This document shows, one piece after another, positions 1 through 5,630 of a stretch of 11,213 nt of DNA; positions within the stretch are counted from its first letter, which is position 1; the number at the start of each line of letters is the position of its first letter. The notes under the pieces were generated by a model. That model saw nothing but the letters and a program-made list of their open reading frames with translations. It was not told where the DNA came from and searched no databases. This DNA comes from Sulfurimonas sp. UBA6792 (GTDB lineage Bacteria; Campylobacterota; Campylobacteria; Campylobacterales; Sulfurimonadaceae), in the NCBI GenBank assembly GCA_002452425.1, contig DKFQ01000002.1, positions 1 to 11,213 on the forward strand, read 5' to 3'. The translations under genes and the position numbers were made by a program.

Positions 1-1260
1 GCCGCATTTAGAAACAATACGCTTGATTATGATACTTTTTATATAACACATAAACAAGATAACGTTTTTTCAAATTTAAAAAAGATAATAGATGACAGTA
101 GCGGTACATTTCTAAATGCTAACGATATAACAAGAGAAATAGTCAAGACCGGAGAAGAGAAGAGTTATAATGTAATGATGATAGTTGTCGAGAGTCTGAG
201 CGGCAAATTTCTTGAAACGCTCGGTGGAGAAAATGGATTGACGCCAAACTTGGATTCTTTGGTGAAAGAGAGCCTCTTCTTTAGCAATTTTTATGCGACC
301 GGTACGCGGACAGTCAGAGGAATGGAAGCAATCACTCTGTCCATGCCGCCTACGCCCGGGCGTGCAATAGTAAAACGACCCGACAATCACAATATGTACT
401 CAAGCGGGTTTATATTTAAAAACAAGGGGTATGAAACAAAGTTTATTTACGGCGGTTACGGCTATTTTGACAATATGGGCGAATTTTTTTCAAACAATGG
501 ATTTGATGTTGTTGATAGAGCAAAATTTAATGACGAAGAGGATACTTTTCATACTGTTTGGGGAGTTTGTGACGAAGATCTCTTAAATAAAACTCTAAAA
601 GAGGCAGATTTATCTTATAGAGCACATAAACCTTTTATGAGTTTTGTTATGACTACGTCAAATCACCGACCATACGACTATCCTGATGGACGAATAGATA
701 TACCCTCGCACACGGGAAGAGATGGTGCCGTCAAATATACGGATTACGCAATTGGGGAGTTTATCAAAAAGGCAAAAGAGAAGCCTTGGTTTAAAAATAC
801 TATTTTTGTGATTGTTGCTGATCATTGTGCTACAAGTGCGGGAAAAATAGAAATTCCTCTTGATAAATATCATATTCCGATGATTATCTATGCACCAGAG
901 ATACTAGAGCCTCAGGTTGTTGAAAAGGTATCAAGCCAGATAGATATCATGCCGACTCTTTTTGGTATGCTGAACTGGTCATATAAGAGCAAGTTTTATG
1001 GCAGCGATATTTTGAATCCATTGTTTAAGGAGCGTGCATTAATAGGTACTTACCAAAAGCTCGGGCTTTATAAAGAGAATAAATTAATCGTTTTGTCTCC
1101 TACAAAAAAAATCAAAAGCTATGAAGTGGTAGCGCAAGATATATTTGACACAAAATACAAAGAGATTCAAGCAGAGAAAAGTTTGGAAGAAGATATTGTG
1201 AGTTACTATCAAGGAGCAAGTGTACTTCATGAAAAGAGGTTAGATAGATATGACGATTGA
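1..1260 (+). CDS. LtaS/OpgB-like membrane phosphotransferase (sulfatase fold), 5' truncated
   Basis: The frame is open from base 1, so the N-terminus lies outside the window and 419 residues are visible. The ATG at 175 is internal, because the reading upstream is continuous and it falls in the middle of the first beta strand of the fold. The visible part is the periplasmic alkaline-phosphatase/sulfatase-fold domain. A metal ligand Glu64 sits in VVESLSG, the likely threonine nucleophile is Thr104 in GTRTVRG, and further ligands are Asp274-His275 in VADHC. His222 (NHRPYD) and His291 (YHIPMI) fit conserved active-site histidines. Family members move phosphoglycerol or phosphoethanolamine from a phospholipid to an envelope glycan or lipid, releasing diacylglycerol. 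The membrane helices typical of the family would lie in the missing part. The donor and acceptor cannot be read from the sequence. The gene overlaps the next one by 11 bases, suggesting coupled translation. The family call is firm; the substrate is open. Confidence 0.85.
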   Translation, partial: AAFRNNTLDYDTFYITHKQDNVFSNLKKIIDDSSGTFLNANDITREIVKTGEEKSYNVMMIVVESLSGKFLETLGGENGLTPNLDSLVKESLFFSNFYATGTRTVRGMEAITLSMPPTPGRAIVKRPDNHNMYSSGFIFKNKGYETKFIYGGYGYFDNMGEFFSNNGFDVVDRAKFNDEEDTFHTVWGVCDEDLLNKTLKEADLSYRAHKPFMSFVMTTSNHRPYDYPDGRIDIPSHTGRDGAVKYTDYAIGEFIKKAKEKPWFKNTIFVIVADHCATSAGKIEIPLDKYHIPMIIYAPEILEPQVVEKVSSQIDIMPTLFGMLNWSYKSKFYGSDILNPLFKERALIGTYQKLGLYKENKLIVLSPTKKIKSYEVVAQDIFDTKYKEIQAEKSLEEDIVSYYQGASVLHEKRLDRYDD

Positions 1261-1927
1261 GAAGCAGATTTTTGCTACTCTGTCTGTTTTAGTGGCTGTT
1301 TTTTTCCTTTTTGAGCTAACTAATATTGATATTTTTGTGCAAAACAATTTTTATGACAAAGCAGCCAATCAGTGGCTGCTATCACATGAAAAAGGAAGTT
1401 TGTTAGATATGCTTTTTTATACGGGGATAAAAAAGACAATTATAGTTTTTGGAGTTTTAGTTCTTTCTTTATACCTCTACTCCTTTAAAGCTTCTGCAGG
1501 GGCATTAAAAGAGTATAGAAAAGGATTGCTTATAGTCTGGTTGAGTCTTGCAGCTATTCCTTTTTTTATCGGGCTTTTAAAATCACTCTCAAATGTTCCC
1601 TGCCCATGCGATATCAAAATTTTTGGAGGAGAGTTCCCTTATATAAGAGTTCTTGATGCTATGCCTGTAGATATTATAAAAAAATTTAAGTGCTATCCTG
1701 CCGGTCATGCTAGCGGCGGTTTTGCACTTATGTCGTTTTTTTTCTTATTCAAAGAACAAAAAAACAGATTTATAGCTCTTGTTTTTGCTCTTTTTATCGG
1801 CTGGAGTATGGGAATCTATAAGATGCTCATAGGACATCACTACTTGAGCCATACCGTTATCACTATGATATTAGCATGGCTTTTAATATTGATTATCCGC
1901 AAAATCTCAAAAAATATTGCATTTTGA
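1250..1927 (+). CDS. PAP2-family membrane phosphatase
   Basis: This 225-residue protein has about six hydrophobic segments (roughly 7-24, 62-78, 93-110, 157-169, 173-189, 203-218). The three PAP2 active-site motifs are recognisable but altered. Motif 1 is K111-x6-C118-P119 where Arg-Pro is usual. Motif 2 is P150-A-G-H153, with the catalytic-site histidine. Motif 3 is K191-x5-H197-x3-H201 where the consensus is R-x5-H-x3-D. His153 and His197, the pair needed for phosphoryl transfer in this family, are both present. PAP2 enzymes remove phosphate from lipid phosphates such as phosphatidate, undecaprenyl diphosphate or lipid A. The start is the ATG at 1250, preceded by AGAGG at 1235-1239, and it lies inside the end of the upstream transferase gene. 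The pairing suggests joint action in envelope lipid modification or in recycling of lipid products, which is inference. The substrate is unknown. Confidence 0.85.
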   Translation: MTIEKQIFATLSVLVAVFFLFELTNIDIFVQNNFYDKAANQWLLSHEKGSLLDMLFYTGIKKTIIVFGVLVLSLYLYSFKASAGALKEYRKGLLIVWLSLAAIPFFIGLLKSLSNVPCPCDIKIFGGEFPYIRVLDAMPVDIIKKFKCYPAGHASGGFALMSFFFLFKEQKNRFIALVFALFIGWSMGIYKMLIGHHYLSHTVITMILAWLLILIIRKISKNIAF

Positions 1928-1958
1928 AATATTATCGTCTGTCATATGTTTTTTTCAA

Positions 1959-1964
1959 TAGAAT
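1959..1964 (+). promoter_or_regulatory. possible promoter (-10 TAGAAT) for the small zinc-ribbon gene
   Basis: A TAGAAT box lies just after a run of seven T (1949-1955), resembling the T-rich plus -10 layout of Campylobacterota promoters. Transcription would start near 1971, leaving a leader of only about 14 nt with the AAAGG ribosome site inside it. No -35 box is visible. This is a weak call. Confidence 0.3.
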
Positions 1965-1984
1965 AGCTGTAAAAAAGGCATAAG

Positions 1985-2329
1985 ATGGTTTTAGGAAAAT
2001 GCCCCTATTGCAGCAGCGGCAGTGTTGAGGTGAGAGATAAAGAGGTAAACGGAAAAAAAGTCAAACTCTATGCGTGTTCAAACGCAAATTGGAAGACAGA
2101 AGATGGTGAAATGTTTGAACTGACAAAAGAGTCCATATGCGACTTTAGAATCTGGCAAAACTCGCTAGCAAAATATGGAAAATGGCTTACATATAAAGAG
2201 GTAAGAGAATTATTGCAAAACAGTACTGTCGAAGTAGAACTTTTAAGTAAAAAATATGGCAAAAAAATTTATTACAATAAATATATAACTCTTAGCAGAG
2301 AGTATGGAGTGAGTGTTTTATGGGATTGA
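1985..2329 (+). CDS. free-standing topoisomerase-IA-tail-like protein (zinc ribbon plus C-terminal repeat)
   Basis: This is a 114-residue protein. Residues 1-60 form a probable four-cysteine zinc ribbon: C6-P-Y-C9, then C31 in YACSN and C52 in ICDFRIW. Residues about 62-114 read like the C-terminal repeat of topoisomerase III-type enzymes, with a 'K-W-L-T-x-x-E-V-R-E-L-L' helix, a 'SKKYGKK' turn and a terminal strand ending in VSVLWD. In full topoisomerases this tail binds single-stranded DNA or contacts partners; here no catalytic domain is attached. The spacing between the second and third cysteine pairs is longer than in the usual ribbon, with 'NANWKTEDGEMFELTKES' between C31 and C52. AAAGG at 1974-1978 lies 6 nt before the ATG. 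The domain match is by eye, so the function (nucleic-acid binding) is inferred. It is not obviously in one operon with either neighbour. Confidence 0.7.
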   Translation: MVLGKCPYCSSGSVEVRDKEVNGKKVKLYACSNANWKTEDGEMFELTKESICDFRIWQNSLAKYGKWLTYKEVRELLQNSTVEVELLSKKYGKKIYYNKYITLSREYGVSVLWD

Positions 2330-2403
2330 ATTGTAAAAAAACAGACATTATTAAAAAATAAAGATGAGAAATAGGCAGACTTAATAAATCTTTTACATTT
2401 ATT

Positions 2404-2413
2404 TGTGTATAAT
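2404..2413 (+). promoter_or_regulatory. probable sigma-70 promoter of the alpha operon
   Basis: A perfect TATAAT at 2408-2413 is preceded by the T-rich stretch 2389-2404, including TTTG at 2402-2405. This is the pattern of Campylobacterota housekeeping promoters, which lack a conserved -35 box. Transcription would begin near 2420, giving rpmJ a leader of about 220 nt. It is the only strong -10 in the 313-bp gap before rpmJ. Confidence 0.6.
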
Positions 2414-2423
2414 CCTCATCCGC

Positions 2424-2531
2424 TTTGCTGTTTTGACAAAAAAGTGAGAGTGTTTTTATCTCTAATGGAAAGCATTTAGAGATAAAAGTATTGGTAAATT
2501 ATAAAAAAAATATTTACCTAAAAACAGCAAA
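2424..2531 (+). promoter_or_regulatory. structured alpha-operon leader RNA, three-way junction
   Basis: The gap 2330-2642 has no substantial gene, but its middle is rich in paired segments. The closing stem is 2424-2434 (TTTGCTGTTTT) with 2521-2531 (AAAACAGCAAA), 11 bp without mismatch. Inside it, 2454-2465 pairs with 2476-2487 (TTTTATCTCTAA / TTAGAGATAAAA, 12 bp, 10-nt loop), and 2493-2499 pairs with 2512-2518 (GGTAAAT / ATTTACC). The three stems nest without conflict into a three-way junction that begins a few nt after the predicted transcription start. No U-run follows, so this is not an ordinary intrinsic terminator. The position upstream of rpmJ-rpsM-rpsK-rpsD suggests feedback control by a ribosomal protein; S4 does this for the E. 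coli alpha operon through a different-looking pseudoknot. A separate small RNA is the alternative. The pairing is seen directly; the function is inferred. Confidence 0.5.
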
Positions 2532-2615
2532 AGGGCATGGATTTATTAGGTTTCATTGATTCTTGCGCATGAGTGCGGCTTTAGTGAAGAGATAAAACTG
2601 GATTTTTTCAGATTT

Positions 2616-2621
2616 TATAAG
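2616..2621 (+). promoter_or_regulatory. possible second, short-leader promoter for rpmJ (TATAAG)
   Basis: TATAAG at 2616-2621 follows the T-rich segment 2603-2616. A start near 2628 would give a transcript with only about 15 nt before rpmJ, skipping the structured leader. The -10 match is imperfect and the local sequence is AT-rich, so chance is a real possibility. Confidence 0.22.
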
Positions 2622-2635
2622 AATTTATTGTAAGG

Positions 2636-2650
2636 ACTTTCAATGAAAGT
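2636..2650 (+). promoter_or_regulatory. hairpin over the rpmJ start codon
   Basis: ACTTTC (2636-2641) pairs perfectly with GAAAGT (2645-2650) around a 3-nt loop. The A and T of the rpmJ ATG (2643-2644) are in the loop and its G is in the stem. The AAGGA ribosome site (2632-2636) lies directly at the 5' foot. The stem is AU-rich and so weak, but its position could tune initiation. Confidence 0.4.
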
Positions 2651-2756
2651 AAGAGCTTCAGTTAAGAAGATGTGTGATGACTGTAAAGTTATCAAAAGAA
2701 AAGGCATTGTAAGAGTAATCTGCAAAGTTAAAAAACATAAACAGAGACAAGGATAA
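2643..2756 (+). CDS. rpmJ: 50S ribosomal protein L36 (bL36)
   Basis: The product has 37 residues, MKVRASVKKMC...HKQRQG, the usual length of bL36. It is a small, very basic protein of the large subunit that helps hold 23S rRNA together. The zinc-binding form is present: Cys11, Cys14, Cys27 and His32 form a C-x2-C-x12-C-x4-H site. AAGGA at 2632-2636 stands 6 nt before the ATG. It is the first gene of the alpha operon here; only 2 nt separate its stop from rpsM, and the rpsM ribosome site lies inside the last codons of rpmJ. infA, which often comes directly before rpmJ, is absent from this window. Identification is secure. Confidence 0.97.
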   Translation: MKVRASVKKMCDDCKVIKRKGIVRVICKVKKHKQRQG

Positions 2757-2758
2757 CC

Positions 2759-3121
2759 ATGGCTCGTATATCAGGTGTTGATTTACCAAAGAAAAAAAGA
2801 ATAGAGTATGGTCTAACATACGTCTATGGAATCGGTCTATACGCTTCTCGTCAAATTCTTGACGCTACGGGTATTGACTATAACAAGAGAGTTTACGAAC
2901 TAAGCGAAGATGATGTTGCGGCTATCACAAAAGAGATTCGTGCAAATCACGTAGTAGAGGGTGATCTTCGTAAACAAGTTGCAATGGACATTAAAGCACT
3001 TATGGATTTAGGTTCATATAGAGGTCTTCGTCACCGTCGTGGTCTTCCATGCCGTGGTCAAAAAACTAAGACAAATGCGCGTACTCGTAAGGGCAAGCGT
3101 AAAACTGTCGGCGCAGCGTAA
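2759..3121 (+). CDS. rpsM: 30S ribosomal protein S13 (uS13)
   Basis: This is a 120-residue S13 of the small-subunit head, which contacts 16S rRNA, S19 and the P-site tRNA and forms bridges to the large subunit. The N-terminal MARISGVDLP, the helix-turn-helix core with YGIG near residue 24, and the basic C-terminal tail with RGLRHRRGLPCRGQKT from about residue 88 are all typical. The tail end (GKRKTVGAA) is the flexible part that reaches the tRNA sites. The ATG at 2759 is served by AAGGA at 2749-2753, which overlaps the end of rpmJ, so the two are probably translationally coupled. rpsK follows after 10 nt. Confidence 0.98.
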   Translation: MARISGVDLPKKKRIEYGLTYVYGIGLYASRQILDATGIDYNKRVYELSEDDVAAITKEIRANHVVEGDLRKQVAMDIKALMDLGSYRGLRHRRGLPCRGQKTKTNARTRKGKRKTVGAA

Positions 3122-3131
3122 GGAATAGCAG

Positions 3132-3524
3132 ATGGCAAAAAGAAAAGCTGTTAGAAAAAAAGTAGTAAAGAAAAATATTGCACGTGGCATCTGCCACATT
3201 TCTGCATCATTTAACAATACTCTTGTAACTATTACAGATGAGATGGGTAACATGATTGCTTGGAGTTCAGCTGGAAGCCTTGGCTTTAAAGGCAGCAAAA
3301 AATCTACTCCATTTGCAGCGCAAGCAGCAGTAGAAGATGCAGTAGCAAAAGCTCAAGTACATGGTATAAAAGAACTTGGTATCAAAGTTCAAGGTCCTGG
3401 TTCAGGAAGAGAAACTGCAACTAAAGCAGTAGGTTCTATTGAAGGTATCCGCGTAACATTCATGAAAGATGTTACTCCACTACCACACAATGGTTGTCGC
3501 GCGCCTAAGCGCCGTAGAGTTTAA
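3132..3524 (+). CDS. rpsK: 30S ribosomal protein S11 (uS11)
   Basis: A 130-residue S11 of the 30S platform, which binds 16S rRNA near the 3' domain together with S18 and S21 and lies close to the E site. Family marks include the basic N-terminal segment AKRKAVRKKVVKK, HISASFNNTLVTITD (about residues 22-36), WSSAGSLGFKGSKKSTPFAAQ (about 45-65), and the C-terminal DVTPLPHNGCRAPKRRRV. The start ATG follows AAGGA at 3120-3124, which overlaps the rpsM stop. Length and sequence are normal and no oddity is seen. Confidence 0.98.
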   Translation: MAKRKAVRKKVVKKNIARGICHISASFNNTLVTITDEMGNMIAWSSAGSLGFKGSKKSTPFAAQAAVEDAVAKAQVHGIKELGIKVQGPGSGRETATKAVGSIEGIRVTFMKDVTPLPHNGCRAPKRRRV

Positions 3525-3535
3525 GGAGATTACTG

Positions 3536-4162
3536 ATGGCAAGATATAGAGGTCCAGTAGAAAAGATCGAAAGAAGATTTGGAGTTAGTCTTAACCTTAA
3601 AGGGGAGCGTCGTTTAGCAGGTAAATCTGCACTAGAAAAACGTCCATATGCTCCAGGTCAGCATGGTCAGCGCCGTAAAAAGCCTTCAGAGTATGGTTTA
3701 CAGCTTAACGAAAAGCAAAAAGCAAAATTTATGTATGGTATCTCTGAAAAGCAGTTCCGTGCACTGTTCGTTGAAGCAAAAAGAAGAGAAGGCAACACAG
3801 GGACAAACCTTGTTACTTTGATTGAGCAGAGACTTGACAATGTTGTTTACAGAATGGGATTTGCAACGACACGTCGTTTTGCGCGTCAGCTTGTAACACA
3901 TGGTCATATTTTGGTAGATGGAAAGAAACTAGATATCCCTTCTTATCGTGTAAGACCAGGACAAAAAGTTGAAGTTCGCCAAAGTAGTAAAAACAATTCT
4001 CAAATTGTTCGTGCTATCGAGCTTACAAATCAAACTGGCTTAGCTCCATGGGTTGATATTGATGCTGATAAAAAATTCGGTATCTTTACTCGCCTGCCAG
4101 AGCGTGAAGAAGTTGTTATCCCTGTAGAAGAGCGTCTAATCGTTGAGCTTTACTCGAAATAA
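3536..4162 (+). CDS. rpsD: 30S ribosomal protein S4 (uS4), cysteine-free form
   Basis: A 208-residue S4, a primary 16S rRNA binding protein that starts 30S body assembly. The N-terminal MARYRGPVEKIERRFG and the region around APGQHGQRRKKPSEYG (about residues 39-54) are conserved. The S4 RNA-binding domain follows at about 98-160, with LIEQRLDNVVYRMGFA and HGHILVDGKKLDIPSYRV. No cysteine is seen anywhere, so this is the zinc-free form of S4, unlike the zinc-type L36 two genes earlier. S4 represses the alpha operon in E. coli by binding its leader; that makes it a natural candidate effector for the leader at 2424-2531, which is inference. AAGGAG at 3523-3528 overlaps the rpsK stop and gives a strong start. 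Confidence 0.98.
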   Translation: MARYRGPVEKIERRFGVSLNLKGERRLAGKSALEKRPYAPGQHGQRRKKPSEYGLQLNEKQKAKFMYGISEKQFRALFVEAKRREGNTGTNLVTLIEQRLDNVVYRMGFATTRRFARQLVTHGHILVDGKKLDIPSYRVRPGQKVEVRQSSKNNSQIVRAIELTNQTGLAPWVDIDADKKFGIFTRLPEREEVVIPVEERLIVELYSK

Positions 4163-4188
4163 TAGTTAAAATAAAAGGCGTAAGAGAT

Positions 4189-5181
4189 ATGAAAAAGATT
4201 AAAACTACTCCACTTGCTCCTCAAGAATTTGAGGTAGAGCAGATTAGTGAGAATGAAGCGAACATTGTGGCATATCCGTTTGAAACGGGATATGCTATCT
4301 CTTTAGCTCATCCACTTCGCCGTTTTTTGTTAAGTAGCTCAGTTGGTTATGCACCAATAGCTATTAAGATTGAAGGTGCTAAGCATGAGTTTGACTCAGT
4401 GCGTGGTATGCTTGAAGATATTTCAGATTTTATTTTAAATCTTAAAGAGATTCGTTTTAAGCTACTTGGTGGTGCAACTGAAGCAGAGATTACTTATAAC
4501 TTTGCTGGTCCATGTACCATTAAAGGCGGTGATCTTACAAATAATGAAGTGGAAATAGTAACTCCAAATACTCATCTCGCTACATTAAATGAAGATTCTA
4601 CGCTTAACTTTAGCATTAAAATCGCTCAAGGTATTGGTTATGTTGCAAGTGAAGATACATATGATGAGCTAGGAGAGGGTTATATAGCACTGGATGCTTA
4701 TTTTACACCTGTTCGCAGCGCAACATATAAGATTGAAAACGTACTTGTTGAAGATAACCCTAACTTTGAGAGAGTGATTTTAAACATCAGAACTGATGGG
4801 CAAATCTCTCCAGTTGATGCATTTAGAAACTCATTAGAGGTTATGTATGCACAATTGGCAGTATTTAACAGTGAAATTAGCGTAAAAGCTCCAGCAACAA
4901 TCGAAAGAAGTGAAGAAAATCCAGATCTTAAGAGATTGAGTGCACATATTGATAGTTTAGGTTTAAGTGCAAGAAGTTTTAACTGTCTTGACCGCTCAAA
5001 CATTAAACTTATAGGTGAAATAGCATTGATGAGTACAAATGATCTCAAAAATGTTAAAAATCTAGGTAAAAAATCATATGACGAGATCGTTGAAAAACTT
5101 CAAGAGTTCGGTTATGAAGTTGGCGGCGACTTGGCAGATGATGTTGTAAGCGCATTAAAAAAGAAAATAGAAGCTTTATAA
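4189..5181 (+). CDS. rpoA: DNA-directed RNA polymerase alpha subunit
   Basis: A 330-residue alpha subunit, close to the E. coli length. The N-terminal domain (about residues 1-230) drives alpha dimerisation and assembly with beta and beta'; HPLRRFLLSSSVGYAP near residue 41 is the standard core segment. The C-terminal domain (about 250-320) binds UP elements and activators. Its DNA-contact residues are intact: Arg262, Asn265 and Cys266 in RSFNC, and Gly293, Lys295 and Ser296 in LGKKS, matching E. coli R265, N268, C269, G296, K298 and S299. The start at 4189 follows AAAAGG at 4173-4178, a spacing of 10 nt and weaker than in the ribosomal genes around it. Its place between rpsD and rplQ is the common bacterial order. 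Confidence 0.98.
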   Translation: MKKIKTTPLAPQEFEVEQISENEANIVAYPFETGYAISLAHPLRRFLLSSSVGYAPIAIKIEGAKHEFDSVRGMLEDISDFILNLKEIRFKLLGGATEAEITYNFAGPCTIKGGDLTNNEVEIVTPNTHLATLNEDSTLNFSIKIAQGIGYVASEDTYDELGEGYIALDAYFTPVRSATYKIENVLVEDNPNFERVILNIRTDGQISPVDAFRNSLEVMYAQLAVFNSEISVKAPATIERSEENPDLKRLSAHIDSLGLSARSFNCLDRSNIKLIGEIALMSTNDLKNVKNLGKKSYDEIVEKLQEFGYEVGGDLADDVVSALKKKIEAL

Positions 5182-5201
5182 GCTCAACAGAGGAATTATA
5201 G

Positions 5202-5552
5202 ATGAGACATCGTCATGGATACCGTAAACTAGGTCGTACAAGTGCACACCGTGCTGCTTTACTTAAAAACCTTAGTATTTCGTTAATTGAACATGGTAAA
5301 ATTGAAACTACTGTAGAAAAAGCAAAAGAGTTACGCTCTTATGTTGAAAAACTTATTACCGTTGCTGGTAAGGGTGATTCAAATGCTCATAAAGCAGTAT
5401 TTGCGGCGCTTCAAAGTAAAGAAGCAACAAAAACTCTAGTAAATGAGATAGCTCCTAAGTATGTTGATCGTGCTGGTGGTTATACAAGAATTATTAGAAC
5501 ACGTATTCGCCGTGGTGACGCTACAACTATGGCATTTATAGAATTAGTATAA
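5202..5552 (+). CDS. rplQ: 50S ribosomal protein L17 (bL17)
   Basis: A 116-residue L17, which sits near the exit tunnel of the large subunit and contacts 23S rRNA. The N-terminal MRHRHGYRKLGRTSAHRAAL is the family signature, followed by the helix with LIEHGKIETTVEKAKELR (about residues 28-45) and the C-terminal GGYTRIIRTRIRRGDATTMA. It is somewhat shorter than the E. coli protein, as in many bacteria. AGAGGA at 5189-5194 lies 7 nt before the ATG. It is the last gene of the alpha operon; a hairpin follows its stop and the next gene has no ribosomal role. Confidence 0.97.
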   Translation: MRHRHGYRKLGRTSAHRAALLKNLSISLIEHGKIETTVEKAKELRSYVEKLITVAGKGDSNAHKAVFAALQSKEATKTLVNEIAPKYVDRAGGYTRIIRTRIRRGDATTMAFIELV

Positions 5553-5563
5553 TCTGATTCTAT

Positions 5564-5589
5564 TAGCAGCAGGGACTATCCTGCTGTTA
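5564..5589 (+). terminator. hairpin after rplQ, possible weak terminator
   Basis: Bases 5564-5573 (TAGCAGCAGG) pair with 5580-5589 (CCTGCTGTTA), including one G-T pair, around the 6-nt loop GACTAT. The position just after the last alpha-operon gene fits an operon end. The hairpin is followed by TCCCCAC rather than a T-run, so it may cause only partial termination or act as a 3' stabiliser of the mRNA. Confidence 0.45.
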
Positions 5590-5630
5590 TCCCCACATTT
5601 CCACATTCCAAACTACTTAAGAGAGAAAGC

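Noticed and set aside
175..1260. The ATG at 175 as the start of the LtaS-like gene.
   Set aside because: The same frame is open to base 1, and the ATG falls inside the conserved first strand that carries the metal-ligand glutamate, so the gene is truncated by the window edge.
2454..2487. The 12-bp hairpin as an intrinsic terminator or attenuator.
   Set aside because: The stem is AT-rich and not followed by a T-run.
2493..2518. GGTAAAT-N12-ATTTACC as a DNA operator for a dimeric regulator.
   Set aside because: It lies downstream of the predicted transcription start and nests within the larger RNA fold, so an RNA stem is the simpler reading. A DNA site is not excluded.
3014..3298. Open frames on the minus strand across ribosomal and other genes (for example 3014-3298, 4698-5048, 9312-9617, 9947-10303).
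   Set aside because: They mirror well-identified genes on the + strand, lack ribosome sites and show no recognisable protein features.
5593..5607. Direct repeat CCACATT x2 before the aldo/keto reductase gene.
   Set aside because: Two 7-bp copies one base apart are too short and isolated to support a regulatory site.
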